In this document: positions 43,743 to 54,400 of the stretch, piece after piece
Layout of the letters: the number at the start of each line of letters is the position of its first letter
Position numbering within the stretch: position 1 is the stretch's first letter
Source of the DNA: Cryoendolithus antarcticus
Lineage: Eukaryota > Ascomycota > Dothideomycetes > Cladosporiales > Cladosporiaceae
Length of the DNA stretch: 64,000 bases
NCBI GenBank assembly: GCA_002077065.1
Contig: NAJO01000003.1
Coordinates: 1,116,001-1,180,000, forward strand
Direction of reading: 5' to 3'
Position numbers and translations under genes: made by a program
Notes under the pieces: model-generated
Told to the model about the DNA's origin: nothing
The model's input: only the letters and a program-made list of their open reading frames with translations
Databases searched by the model: none

Positions 43743-45863
43743 ATGGACGACGACCGCGTCGCACCGGCGGGCGAAGCTGGTGACTCGCAGCAAGATCAGG
43801 AGCAGCATCATTTGGATCCATCTCAGGGGGAGGGTGGTAGCAAGATACGCGACAGCATCGTCCAGGACACAGAGGATCGCAAGGAGTCTGCGGAGGAGAC
43901 GACAGGATCGCGTGCAGTGTCAGTGTCAGAGGGAAATCCTGCAGCACTTCCGAACATAGCAGCAGCATTGAACGAATCGGTACAACCACGAGCATCGCCC
44001 GCCCAAAATCTCCCAGGACGACACTCGCGCCAGCAAAGTGCCGGACTGCACCTTGAGACGAATGTAAATGTGCTTCTAGCAAGTCTCGCAGGCCAACGGG
44101 CTCCTCCAGCCATACACGAGACGCTCGCCCAGACTGCGCTGCACGCATCCGCGACTGCGCCGCCCGGCAACCTCCCGATCATGGGCTCCTCGCTTCGATC
44201 AAACCCGTCTGCCAGTAGTATCGGGTCATACTCACTCTCGCCTGGGTCCGCCAACTCATTACTACCATCTCCATATTTGGCTGCCATGGCAGATCTCACT
44301 CCCTTACCGTCTCCGCTAGTGATTAGTGGGGGTGAAGTCGCGCCATGGAAGAAAGCGCGTGGAGGAACGCCGGGGTCTAGCAGACATGGATCAATTGATG
44401 ATGCGACCCCGATCGCAGGTCGATCATCATCTTACCCGACGTCGCCCAACTCGCCGAACAAGAAGAAGAAAGGGTATGGTAGTCTGCTGTCTGCTGCCGT
44501 TGAAGCGTCGTCAGCCACCAACGCATCAGCTACTCAGTCCAACGCGCAAACGGGAACCTCGCAACATGGCCGTAATCGAAGTATCTCAGAGTTCGTGCCA
44601 GAGCAGCTGCAGAACGTTAGGCAACGTCATGTCACGATTGGCAATGGCGATGTGCCCAGCAGAGAGTACCACATGCAACGCGAGGCATATCTCGCAGCGC
44701 AACGAGGTCTCACATTACCAGCCGCGCAAGCTGCACAAACGCTGCCTAGTCCGCCGCCGAGTAATACCAGCGTGGCTGAGAGCGATGACCCGGACGAGGA
44801 TGCTGATGCGATGGACGAGGATGAAGATGCCTCAAGTGTCTTTCAGATACAGTGTGGTATCAAAAACCGGAAGCGGAAGTTCAGAGAGATACGAGAGCTG
44901 GGTCAAGGCACTTTTTCGAAAGTCATGCTGGCCACGAGTGAGCGCATACGATCGAGGTCAAATTCCTCAGACAACGAGCGTGGTCTGGATCCAGCACAGC
45001 TTGTCGCTGTAAAAGTCATTGAGCACGGGCCAGCTGGAGGCGCTGATGCGCAACGGATAGAGATCGGTCTGAAGCGCGAAATTGAGATGCTGAAGAGTGT
45101 ATCGCATCCATCACTCGTTCAGCTCAAGGCTTGCGAGTACCAGCCCACGCGAACGTTACTAGTCCTCAGCTACTGCCCCGGCGGCGACCTCTTTGATCTC
45201 GCAAGCGCAACCCGCGAAGTCCTCACATCACCTGTAGTGCACCGCATCTTCTCGGAACTTGTCAGCGCAGTGCGCTATCTCCATCTCAACTACATTGTAC
45301 ACCGCGACATCAAGCTCGAAAACGTGCTCGTGAACCTCACGCCAGACCAGCTCCGCGAGATCCCGGATCCTCTGAACTACTCGACACCAATTGTCACGCT
45401 CACCGACCTTGGCCTCAGCCGCCGCATCCCCACACCTCCAGAATCGCCTCTGCTTACCACTAGGTGCGGAAGCGAAGACTACGCCGCGCCTGAGATATTG
45501 CTCGGTCAACCCTACGATGGCCGCTTGACGGACGCGTGGGCGCTTGGCGTACTGCTGTATGCTCTCGTGGAAGGTCGGCTGCCTTTCGATGCGCCGCCTG
45601 GCAAGCCGGAGCGCAGTCGCAACACGCATCGCATCGCGCGGTGTGATTGGATATGGTGTCGGTTCGGAGATCCGGGCGGAGATTGGGATGCCAGTCGAGG
45701 CGAGGGATGGGAGGGCGCGAGATTGTGCGTAGAGAGCTTGCTCAAGAAGGTCAGGATGGGCCGGAAGCCACTGGAGGATATTGAGGCAATGCAGTGGGTG
45801 CAGCAGGGGATCCAGGTGGAGGGTGGATTGAAAGTGAGGGGCGAGGCGGGGGATTGTGGGTGA
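43743..45863 (+). CDS. Nnk1-like serine/threonine protein kinase
   Basis: Single exon, 706 aa. The in-frame ATG at 43743 (MDDDRVAP) is favoured over a poorer upstream frame. The first 375 residues are disordered and Ser/Pro/Gln-rich with phosphorylation-like SP and RS sites. The kinase domain runs from about residue 384 to 690: GQGTFSKV glycine loop, ATP lysine K424 (VAVKVIE), catalytic HRDIKLEN with D522, and the Mg-binding motif written D555-L-G instead of DFG. The segment CGSEDYAAPEILLGQPYDGRLTDAWALGVLLYAL is the APE/substrate region. The HRIARCDW segment after the domain core is typical of the fungal Nnk1 group, which in yeast is linked to nitrogen and TORC1 signalling. The assignment to that group comes from motif memory, not a search. 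Confidence 0.88.
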   Translation: MDDDRVAPAGEAGDSQQDQEQHHLDPSQGEGGSKIRDSIVQDTEDRKESAEETTGSRAVSVSEGNPAALPNIAAALNESVQPRASPAQNLPGRHSRQQSAGLHLETNVNVLLASLAGQRAPPAIHETLAQTALHASATAPPGNLPIMGSSLRSNPSASSIGSYSLSPGSANSLLPSPYLAAMADLTPLPSPLVISGGEVAPWKKARGGTPGSSRHGSIDDATPIAGRSSSYPTSPNSPNKKKKGYGSLLSAAVEASSATNASATQSNAQTGTSQHGRNRSISEFVPEQLQNVRQRHVTIGNGDVPSREYHMQREAYLAAQRGLTLPAAQAAQTLPSPPPSNTSVAESDDPDEDADAMDEDEDASSVFQIQCGIKNRKRKFREIRELGQGTFSKVMLATSERIRSRSNSSDNERGLDPAQLVAVKVIEHGPAGGADAQRIEIGLKREIEMLKSVSHPSLVQLKACEYQPTRTLLVLSYCPGGDLFDLASATREVLTSPVVHRIFSELVSAVRYLHLNYIVHRDIKLENVLVNLTPDQLREIPDPLNYSTPIVTLTDLGLSRRIPTPPESPLLTTRCGSEDYAAPEILLGQPYDGRLTDAWALGVLLYALVEGRLPFDAPPGKPERSRNTHRIARCDWIWCRFGDPGGDWDASRGEGWEGARLCVESLLKKVRMGRKPLEDIEAMQWVQQGIQVEGGLKVRGEAGDCG

Positions 45864-46317
45864 GTGAGTAAGAGTGCGCGAAGCTCGCGAGCTTAGAGGC
45901 GGCACTTTTTGGATCAACAGGACGGTTTTGCTTCGTAAGAGATACCACCGCGCTTTATCATTAGTCCGAGGGCTTGGATAGGAAAGCATCAAGAGCGAGA
46001 CGCAAAAAGAGATCAGTCAGCATGCCGCGAGGCAGACGTGAAAGGAGCACTTTAAACTGTGTCTGTGTTTTAGATCTTGTCAATCCTTCGTGTCCCCTTC
46101 GATCATCGCGCTTTCCGCCCAATATTCTCACATTGCCAGAATCGAATTCCCACTAGCCGACCTCGAGGATCTCCAATATTGTGTCTAGGCCCCATCAACC
46201 GCGGCCGGATCGCCATCTGCGCCCAAATAATACTACAGCTGCATGTGGACATTGTACTTCGATCGACCAACTTGGTTCCGGAAAGGCCCTGCAACTGGGA
46301 ATTCCATTCGGTCGAGA
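45864..46317. other. Intergenic, 454 bp
   Basis: Between two plus-strand genes. Plus-strand frames run into the SGNH gene from upstream Met codons, so the start could lie up to 75 nt earlier. No other feature. Confidence 0.35.
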
Positions 46318-47145
46318 ATGCCACCCCTCCACATCGCCGCCCTTGGCTCATCATTCGCCTCTGGGCCCGGCATTGTCCCAGAAACCCCTCCAGCCCGAAG
46401 ATCCTACTACAACTATCCCTCCCTCATCTCCCGCTCCCTCTCAGCCAAGCTCTCGGACTTCTCGTCCTCAGGCGCTACTTTACTAAACGTGCTCAATGAG
46501 CCGCAGGACTACGCTACCGGCGAGTCGGCGCCACCGCAGCTGGAGGCTTTGAGCAAAGTTGAGGGCGTGGAGGGGATTGATCTGGTGATGTTGACGGCGG
46601 GTGGGAATGACATTGGCATGAGTAAAGCCATGATTGGCGACGCTGCTAAAGTAGTCTTGAAAGGGGACGAAGACTTCTTGGAGGTGTTCTTAGAGATGCT
46701 TGGGCTAGCCCCAGGAGGCGAGGATGCTAGAGCAGACTTCACGGAAGTCGAGAAACGTTTCGTGGCGATCATAGATCGCGTCCATGCGCTAGCTCCTAAA
46801 GCGAAGTTTCTGCTCGTGGAGTACATCTCAGTCCTCGGCCCGCAAACCAAAGTCGCGGATGATCAACCACTGGACTTCGAGCAAATCACGCACTACCGCA
46901 CAATGGCAGACGACTTGGCTGGAGCATACGCGAGGGCTGCTGAGCAGAGGAAGGAATTTGTTGAGGTGGTGAGTATGAAGGAGATGAGTGATGGGCATGC
47001 TTTGGGCGGGAGCGAACCTTGGGTAACGGGGTGCACGGAGAAGATGGTGAAGAGTGGTGGAGTGCCGTATCATCCTAATGCTGCTGGGCATGTTGGGGTG
47101 GCGAAGGTGGTGGAGGAAAGGGTCAGGAAGGTGTTGGAGTTGTGA
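46318..47145 (+). CDS. SGNH/GDSL-type hydrolase
   Basis: Lipase/esterase-type hydrolase that cleaves ester bonds with a Ser-His-Asp site. Single exon, 275 aa from MPPLHIAALGSSF; an upstream in-frame Met would add 25 residues of poor character. Block I is ALGSSFASGPG, with the nucleophile Ser at residue 11 or 12. The SGNH Gly/Asn pair is in LTAGGNDIG (block III), and the block V Asp/His region is PYHPNAAGH near the C-terminus. There is no signal peptide at the chosen start, suggesting an intracellular enzyme. The natural substrate is unknown. It is followed by a long gene-poor gap before the xylanase. Confidence 0.88.
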   Translation: MPPLHIAALGSSFASGPGIVPETPPARRSYYNYPSLISRSLSAKLSDFSSSGATLLNVLNEPQDYATGESAPPQLEALSKVEGVEGIDLVMLTAGGNDIGMSKAMIGDAAKVVLKGDEDFLEVFLEMLGLAPGGEDARADFTEVEKRFVAIIDRVHALAPKAKFLLVEYISVLGPQTKVADDQPLDFEQITHYRTMADDLAGAYARAAEQRKEFVEVVSMKEMSDGHALGGSEPWVTGCTEKMVKSGGVPYHPNAAGHVGVAKVVEERVRKVLEL

Positions 47146-47971
47146 AGGTAGGGCGTCTTTCACTTCTCGTCCAACGCGATGCTTTGCCACAGTTAGATAC
47201 CATGCCACACGAGTGACAGAGGAGCGGACCACTCAGCAAGTCACCGTGGATGAGAAGACTGATGTATGCAGCACCGCGATAGTATATACGCACCCAAGCT
47301 ATCGGCGAGCATTGTCTTCTTTCGCAGCTCTCAGAGCCAGTGCTAGCAGCATCTTACTATGCCAGTGCATCCTACACGGGCGGTGTCGATCGCGTTGGCC
47401 TCTCGAGTGATCTGGTTCTTCAATGTCTCGCGCACATGCGTACACGAAGCCTCATTGCAGTGTCGTGGACTTGGGTTCGCGTCCTCGAAGTCAATGCTCG
47501 GCTCCAACATAACCCTTGCGGACTGCATAGGGGAATTCGTTGCTGCATATGAAGACGAGATCCTTCTTCCGCCGGGGGATGTGAGAGGTCTGGAAAGCTG
47601 GAATGGACCATCTTGGTGCAGACCTGGAGCGCTCGTTGAGGTGGAAGTCGGTCTATGTCAGTATATCTAGGTGTGCTCATGAGCGCATGTAGGCGACTGT
47701 GTAGCGTAGTGGTCATTTATACCTTCATGCTCAGCCTACTGCACAACCTCTGCCTCTTGTGACTGCGATAGGAAAATCGTAGATCGAAAAACATCAAGGC
47801 ATGGAAGATAGAGGACGTTGCCTTGCTCCTGCCATGCTCGCGCGCCCTGATATCTTGCAAGGTAGGCGCGTCTGCGAGTGTGCCTGCTGTCTTCCATGTA
47901 GCGTCTCCCCACCCCTGTACGAATATCTATTATCTCTATAGCAGCGTCGCGTTGAACACAACTCGATTCGT

Positions 47972-48574
47972 TCATAGTTCATGAGGCGCCTGACCAGGAC
48001 GAGGTTCTTCCATTTGAGCGCCACCACTGGCGACGGCATGGCGAGCGCTGTCCTTGGCCAGATAAGTCACCTTTGAAGTCAGTGACTTCAATTGAAGACC
48101 ACTGACTAGATGCGTAATTGCTTTCTCATGATCGACTCGTTCGTTCCTCATAAAAGTCGTAGGGAGGAAAGCACTTTGATATACTTTACTGAAAACAAAG
48201 GTACGACCCTTGGACACGGCAGAGCCCAAACGCTGGAACCCCAGCCGCTCTCCAAGGACACCAAGCGTAACCGCAAGACTCACAAGACTCCCAATGCTGG
48301 GCAACAGGTCTTGTCTGAACGACGAGCAGCGCTAGTCAGCAGGTCGACCGTGGACTCTGGATTCTGCACTGTAGATGTTTGCCCACATCAGGACATCGGG
48401 GAGAGTGGGTGGACCTGCTTGTTGCACCTGATCATCAACGAGCACTTTCCCCAGATTGTTCAGTACCGACCTTGTGCCCACCGGATCTGCAGGCGAGCGA
48501 GAGGCGAGCCAGATGAAACCGCTTCTTTTGCACGGAGCACGGTTTGTCAGGGCGCACACGTGCTGTGCCGCCAT
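47972..48574 (-). CDS. Candidate small spliced gene, unrecognised
   Basis: Two exons (48574-48387 and 48314-47972) would give 176 aa. The proposed intron has a GTGGGC donor, a CTGACTAG branch-like site and a TTCAG acceptor, and it keeps frame. The second exon encodes a hydrophobic run (SLVSLAVTLGVLG) that could cross a membrane. The donor is not ideal and no family is recognised. An antisense plus-strand ORF of 200 codons (48110-48712) competes for the same DNA. Confidence 0.25.
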
Positions 48575-48706
48575 GCGCTGCCGAGAATTTCTCGTTACGC
48601 TGCATACCGACACGGAGCGATCAGTGCATTAGACACGGAGCTTACTGACCAAAGTCGTATAGGAAGTACAAGTACATACTGCGCACGAGTGAAAAGTACA
48701 AGCATA

Positions 48707-48713
48707 GGCTAAA
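48707..48713 (+). promoter_or_regulatory. GGCTAAA, possible XlnR/Xyr1 site
   Basis: Exact match to the GGCTAAA box bound by the fungal xylanase activator XlnR/Xyr1, 441 bp upstream of the xylanase start. A 7-bp match alone is weak; the promoter context raises its weight. Confidence 0.5.
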
Positions 48714-48967
48714 TGTGAGGGCTCTAATAAGCGACACAAGAGGTTGCCGAGCTGTTGGCATTCGGAGCTTAACGCGGGAATGCAGGGATCCTCGCCGTGG
48801 CGTACACTGGTGTGCAGCACGGGGCAGAGCACTCTATTTCTTACAATATGTAGGGTCTGGCTACGACTTTTCTACCTGGAAGTCGCTATATCAGGTACGA
48901 GGAAAATTGGTGTCACGTTCGCCACTACACCGGAACCGTCTGTCCGCAATGATTTCCTGGCAGACAA

Positions 48968-48974
48968 TTTAGCC
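48968..48974 (-). promoter_or_regulatory. GGCTAAA (reverse strand), possible XlnR/Xyr1 site
   Basis: TTTAGCC on the plus strand, which is GGCTAAA on the minus strand, 180 bp upstream of the xylanase ATG. It is the second copy of the XlnR/Xyr1 box in this promoter. Confidence 0.5.
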
Positions 48975-49039
48975 TTGAAACATTCATCACGAGGATCTCC
49001 TGAGCGGCGTTCGAGGTACAGGTCGACGAGTCGCAGAGG

Positions 49040-49045
49040 TATAAG
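49040..49045 (+). promoter_or_regulatory. TATA-like box of the xylanase gene
   Basis: TATAAG located 109 bp before the start codon, a sensible position for a strongly inducible fungal gene with a short leader. Confidence 0.45.
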
Positions 49046-49153
49046 ACTATGCGCTCCCGTGTCTGGTAAGTGCGCTTCTCAAACAAACACACACTCACTT
49101 CAACTTTCACTTCTTTTCAAGCCCCACCCTTCACCTTCCACAATCCCGCAGCA

Positions 49154-50228
49154 ATGGGCAAGTCTTCATTCATCCTCGCCCTCGCGGCCGTCGCTCGCGT
49201 CATGGCTGCGCCAGTCGCTGAGCCCGTGGCTGTTACCGACCTCGTCAAGCGCGCGCAGTCGGTCAACTACAACCAGAACTACATCGCTAGTGGCGCCAAC
49301 GTCCAGTACTCCCCCAACCAGAACGCCGGATCGTTCAGCGTGAACTGGAACACCAACGGCGACTTCGTCGTCGGTCTCGGATACCAGACTGGTGACTCTG
49401 AGTGAGTAGCTCCTGAATTCTACTAGGTCGTGGTACCAATTGCTGACGATCTTGAAGCCCAATTACCTACAGCGGTAGCTTTTCCGTCAGCTCCGGCACC
49501 CCAGGTGGTCTCCTCTCCATCTACGGCTGGACCACCAACCCGCTCGTCGAGTACTACGTCGTCGAGAACCAGGGCAAGGGCTACAACCCGGGTGGATCCC
49601 AGAAGGGCACCTTCACCACCGATGGCAGCAGCTACGTCGTCTGGCAGCACCAGCAGACAAATCAGCCATCCATTCAGGGAACGTCAACCTTCCAGCAGTA
49701 CATCAGGTATGTTGACCATGAATCTCACGTTCCAACTCAGTCCCAGATCATACCAACTAACAACAACGCCAGCATCCGTCAATCCGCCCGCTCCAGCGGT
49801 ACCGTCACTCTTGCCAACCACTTCAGCGCGTGGTCCGGCTTCGGCATGCAGCTCGGCACGCAGAACTTCCAGGTTCTCGCCGTTGAGTCCTGGCAAGGTG
49901 CTGGCTCCGCCAGCCTCAAGCTCAGCAAGGGTGCTGCTGCCGCGACCACGACTACCAAGGCTGCCACGACGACTGCTGCGCCTACCAGCAAGCCCGCCAG
50001 CACCTCGGCGGCTGGCTCCACATCCGCGCCGGCTGCTACTACGACTGCTTCGTCTTCCGGTGGTTCTGCTCAGTGGGGACAGTAAGTTCTTCTCGATCCA
50101 CTGTGTGAGTAGTACCTTCAGCTAACCAATTTCTCAGGTGCGGTGGTTCTGGCTGGTCTGGCCCAACTTCGTGTGTGTCACCATACACTTGCCACGTGCT
50201 CAACCCGTACTACTCCCAGTGCTACTAG
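49154..50228 (+). CDS. Secreted GH11 endo-1,4-beta-xylanase with CBM1
   Basis: Hydrolyses internal beta-1,4 bonds of xylan outside the cell. Four exons (49154-49401, 49473-49706, 49773-50081, 50138-50228) give 293 aa; introns are 71, 66 and 56 bp with canonical ends. Residues 1-19 form a signal peptide, and a Kex2-like KR at 32-33 probably removes a propeptide. The GH11 jelly-roll follows ([17 protein letters not shown]). The nucleophile is E109 in NPLVEYY and the acid/base is E199 in [14 protein letters not shown] and TLANHF are also family marks. A Thr/Ser/Ala-rich linker (about 210-260) leads to a C-terminal cellulose-binding CBM1 (QCGGSGWSG...CVSPYTC...YYSQCY), whose start is created by the last splice. 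Two XlnR-type boxes lie upstream. Confidence 0.96.
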
Positions 50229-50579
50229 ATGGTTGTGATGAGTGCTATTCAAGGGGTGGACTGGTAGATCGGAGCTTTCAGGAGTTTATACAGTACTTAG
50301 CTGGTCAAAACTTGATGCTGTGCATCGTCAACTTTACTTCTTCTCAATCGCGCCTTCATGCTGTCCTCGTCGACGGTGCGTCAGAATCTTGCTGCGAAAC
50401 TAAAGATGAAGACTGCGTTCGCGATGCATAGCCCCACGTCGAGAGTAGGCGGATGCTCCCGAGCTCGAAGCTCGTGATGCTCATGCTCCAGTGACTACCA
50501 CGACCATTTATCTTCATACACATCATGTTTTTCTAAGACAAACCCACAGCAGTCTTCCGTCCACGACTGATATCTCACC
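50229..50579. other. Intergenic, 351 bp
   Basis: 3' flank of the xylanase and leader region of CTK3. Nothing else was seen. Confidence 0.4.
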
Positions 50580-51353
50580 ATGGCCGACCCGTTTGAAGTC
50601 CGCATGAAATTCACATCCCAAATCCAACACCTCAACGCCTCCACCACCTCAGCCCTCAAATGCGCCCACTACGCCCTCAAACACGCTCCTTTCGCCGAAG
50701 ACCTACACTCCTGCATCCTCGAGCAACTCGAACGGAACTCCCTCAATCTCCGCGCGAATATAATGTACTTTCTCCCCTCGCTCTGCGACGCCGCAAAAGC
50801 GCAGAATGAATGGAGTTATGTGCGCATGATGGAGCGGGACATTCTGCGGATCGTGGATCTAGTCGCGCCGGAAGATGGCAGCGGGGCGGCGAATGTGAAA
50901 GTCGTGAGGAAGGTGCTGAAGGGATTAGAGGGAAGGGGATTTCTACAGGGCCAAACAGTCGTGGAGCTAGAAGATTGGATCTCCGGCCGCGACGCTGTCG
51001 GCGGGCCAGTCTCCCCCTTACCAGCCGGCAGCGGCGGGGCAGAAGAAGGTACCGCGAGCGTAGCGCGAAACACACCCGTGAGCGTGCAGAGGGAATCTTA
51101 CATCAGTGCTCCCACGATTAAATTGGATAAGAGGCAGATTGAGCAGAGGATTGAGGAAGATCGGGAGCGGCATAAACGGGCTAGGGAGGGCATCTGGGCT
51201 GTGCAGCAGAGTTCTTCAAGGTTGGATGAGGATGCGGAGTGTGGGAAGTTGTGGGCTGAGACGAGCGGTGTGGAGGAGGATGATGATTATGAGATTGCTA
51301 AGGAGGAGGCGGAGGAGAGGAGGGAGTGTTTGAGGTTTGAGGTTGCTTGTTGA
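50580..51353 (+). CDS. CTK3: CTD kinase subunit gamma (Ctk3), CID-like
   Basis: Third subunit of the CTDK-I complex (Ctk1-Ctk2-Ctk3), which phosphorylates Ser2 of the RNA polymerase II C-terminal repeats and links transcription with 3'-end processing. Single exon, 257 aa. The N-terminal 140 residues form a CID-like helical domain starting MADPFEVRMKFTSQIQHLNAS, with CAHYALKHAPFAEDLHSCILEQL and LRANIMYFLPSLCDAA. A Gly/Ser/Pro linker follows, then a conserved basic helix (KLDKRQIEQRIEEDRERHKRAREGIW) and an acidic C-terminus. Length fits fungal Ctk3. Its 3' end faces the TRM732 3' end only 109 bp away. Confidence 0.93.
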   Translation: MADPFEVRMKFTSQIQHLNASTTSALKCAHYALKHAPFAEDLHSCILEQLERNSLNLRANIMYFLPSLCDAAKAQNEWSYVRMMERDILRIVDLVAPEDGSGAANVKVVRKVLKGLEGRGFLQGQTVVELEDWISGRDAVGGPVSPLPAGSGGAEEGTASVARNTPVSVQRESYISAPTIKLDKRQIEQRIEEDRERHKRAREGIWAVQQSSSRLDEDAECGKLWAETSGVEEDDDYEIAKEEAEERRECLRFEVAC

Positions 51354-51462
51354 TAGGTGATGGGGAGGGATGGGTTTTGATGATTAGCGTGGCGCTGGGG
51401 AATGAATACATCGGTAGAATGTTCAGCATGAAATCCTGTTCGGCTACCTTATTTCTCCATAT

Positions 51463-54400
51463 CTATGGCACACTGATTGACAGCTGCACTGACTGCACAA
51501 GCGCAGCGACGCCCTGCATCCGTGCGAGAGCGGCGTGCTCAGCAGTGTTCTGCAATTCCGCCATCCACAGACAGTTCATTGCACTACTCTCGCCCACAGC
51601 GAGCATCTCCACCAACCGTTTTAGCAGCTGCGATGGTGCAACAAAGAGGCGCACCCCTCTCTCAGCCAGATGTAGAAGCACCTCAGCGCCGTACATGACC
51701 TGCAAACCCAAGCAGAAGATCTCAGACTTCGAGCTAGGGCCCAGTGGTCCGTCTCCATGCTGCTTGAGGTGTGCAGTCAACACATCCAGACCCTCTGCCA
51801 CCCACAAACAGAGGTTCTTGAGGAGGGCTTTGGGCATCGCACTGGGTACCGTTTGCATAAGGACTCGCGACCAGACGCGAACCTCTCGCGCCTCGTCAAT
51901 ATAGAGGTTCTGCTTCTCTTCCGCAAAGAGATCGGTGCTTTGTCCGAGTGCGCGCTGCAGTTGCGACGCCACGCTTGTTGCACCATGGTAGTCGACGCCA
52001 AACGCTCTGAAAACCGCCACATTGGCCAAGTCTCGCGAAGTAGGCCATATCTTGACCGTGGCCCTTATGAGTCGTTGACCGGCGACGATAGGCACAAGTC
52101 CGTGTCTGCCACTGTGCTCACCGCAAATCCGCAGTATAGCAACGGCGGTCTCCGCGGCTGAGATGCGTATGTATTCATCATCATCGTTCAGTAGGACATA
52201 CACCAGGAAGCACAGCGATCGCAACAGCGGCTGCGCCGCGTCGAGATGCCACAACGTGGACCAAAGTTGGTGTAGCTTGTCAAGGCCACCCACAACTGCC
52301 TCCCGAGAGTAGATACTTTCGTCGCGTAAGGCGCTGTGACAAGCACCAAGCCAGTCGGAGGTGACGCTCAGAGGCTCGTCAAGGTTCTGGTGTCCCGAGA
52401 TAACCTGTGAGTGGAGGAAGACCGCCCGTGCCTCCAGCCATTGATCTGCATCTGTAGCATTATTGAAGCGTACAACGGCTTCCTGCAATGATAGTAGGCC
52501 AAGGTCAGCGACAGCAACTGAGGTTACCGCTGAGCTCGTGGCGGGCTTTTTCAAGGCCGCATTTTCGGTGTGGGATACCATCAGAGGCCAGAGCTCGCCG
52601 CACTGACTCAGCAGCTCTGCAATCGCAGCTTGCGTGAAAGGACATTCCCGGCCTAGTCCGCTGTTTGCAATTCTGACTACCAGTTCGAGTGACTGCCACA
52701 CCTCCTTATAGGCCTGAGAAGTTGCATTCGAACGTATACTGGAACGCACTTCCGCATGCAGTTTCCGGAGCAAATACTTCGCGCAGAGCAATCGGCCATG
52801 CAGCGCGTTGTAGCCCGCGAATGGCGCTTCGAGCAGTGCCCGCAAAGCATCCATGCGTCCATTGGCACCGACGAGAGATACATACGTCCTCGCGACTTTG
52901 TCGCGGATGTGCCACGATGCGTCCCGAGTGAGCGCAAGCACCGCATCGCGCACATCGATTTGGCGCTCGACAGGGACTCGCGCTCGTTTAAGTAGTTGCA
53001 GCGCAGGGAAGACGCCTTCAGTACGTCCAGTTTTTGTCTTCTCGTCATCAGCCCTGAGTAATCCCATGATCAGATCCAGCAGATCAGCGTGCTTAGCGAA
53101 GTCGAGCAGACGACTCGAGGAGGTCGTATCGTTGATGTAGGCATCATTCGTGCCGAGTAGTCGATCAATCACGGCGCGAAAGAGCATCAGTCCACAATTC
53201 CTAATTGCCCAAGCCGAGCTCTGTATCGAGTCCGCTGCAAGTCGGAACGCAGTAGGGACATGTCTCTCTGACTGTTCAGCTAGCTTCGTGTGCTTGATGA
53301 CATCCTTCATACAGTTCATCGCGTGGACCTGCATCAGACTGCCCTCCTGCAAGGAGTCTTGCTGTAGAGGCCGCCGCGCAAGTGTGTCTAAATCAGTGAT
53401 CGCAATCTGCAACAGCCGGTCGCTTGGTGCCGCAGCGAGCACACCGCACAGTAGAGACGGTAGGCCTGCGGAGCGTCGTGTATTGATGGTGTGGCTGGCT
53501 TGTAAAACATTCGTTACGCGTTGGTACCAGCCCGTAAGGTTGGCTTCGGCATCTTCACCCTTGATCAGCGAGCAGAACGTTGCCCACGTTTGTGCGACAG
53601 TCGAGAAGGCCCCCCGATGTCGCAGAGTGGCGAGCTGGATGAAGCATAGGTGTTGGAGGTCGTTGCATATCTTGCCGGCAGGTCGGGGACTGGACGAGAC
53701 CATAGAGCTCATTAGCAGACTGGCTTCTTTGAGAGCTCGCCAGCAGTAGCTCAGCAGCGCTTTCGACGAGAGGTCGGGCGTCTCGTCTATCTCGTCGGTG
53801 GTGTGGCCCTCGGGTGCATCTTCGCAGAGAGTTGGGGACACGAGCTTCCACACACTCTGCAGAATTGCGGCGAGCCGCTGTGAACAAGCATCATCTTTCA
53901 ATGATGCCGGCTGACGCAACAGTACATATCTCAGGCTAGTCAGTATGCCGTGTAATGGGTAGTCGTTGATAGCTTTGCTCAAATCCTCACTCGCGCTCTG
54001 GAGGATGACTTCTGCCATTGCCAGCCATCGCGCCATTGGGCCGAGACCAGTTCGATCTCGCGTCGCCAGCATGCTGTCTAGCGCATGCATGAGTGCGACG
54101 CCATTGGCGTGATCAGCACGCCCACTTGTAAGCATCATCTTCGTCGCTCGTGGAAGGGCGATGGATAGCATCTCAGCGCTTCCCTCTATAGCGTAGTGGA
54201 TTTCAAGTATGGCGGCAGCAGCTTGTCGCACGTCATCGAACGAGTCCATCAACAGATGCAGCAGCATCCTCTCAATCCCTTTCGAGATCATCTTGAGGTG
54301 ATACGGCCAGCGGGTGTTTCCCATGGCTGATTTCGACCAGTGTTCCGTTCCGACGGCGCTGTCAATGCCTGATCGCAGGAGCATCAAGAGACACTTAAGC

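Larger units (their letters stand above)
47146..49153. other. Long intergenic region, 2,008 bp, upstream of xylanase
   Basis: This contains the xylanase promoter: two GGCTAAA sites and a TATAAG box, listed separately. A low-confidence spliced minus-strand gene candidate lies at 47972-48574. Otherwise there is no supported feature. Confidence 0.45.

Noticed and set aside
45228..45992. 254-codon minus-strand ORF
   Set aside because: Antisense to the kinase domain, whose catalytic motifs are unambiguous.
48110..48712. 200-codon ATG-led plus-strand ORF
   Set aside because: No motif and erratic composition; it lies upstream of the xylanase with no supporting context. Kept only as a competitor of the candidate minus-strand gene.
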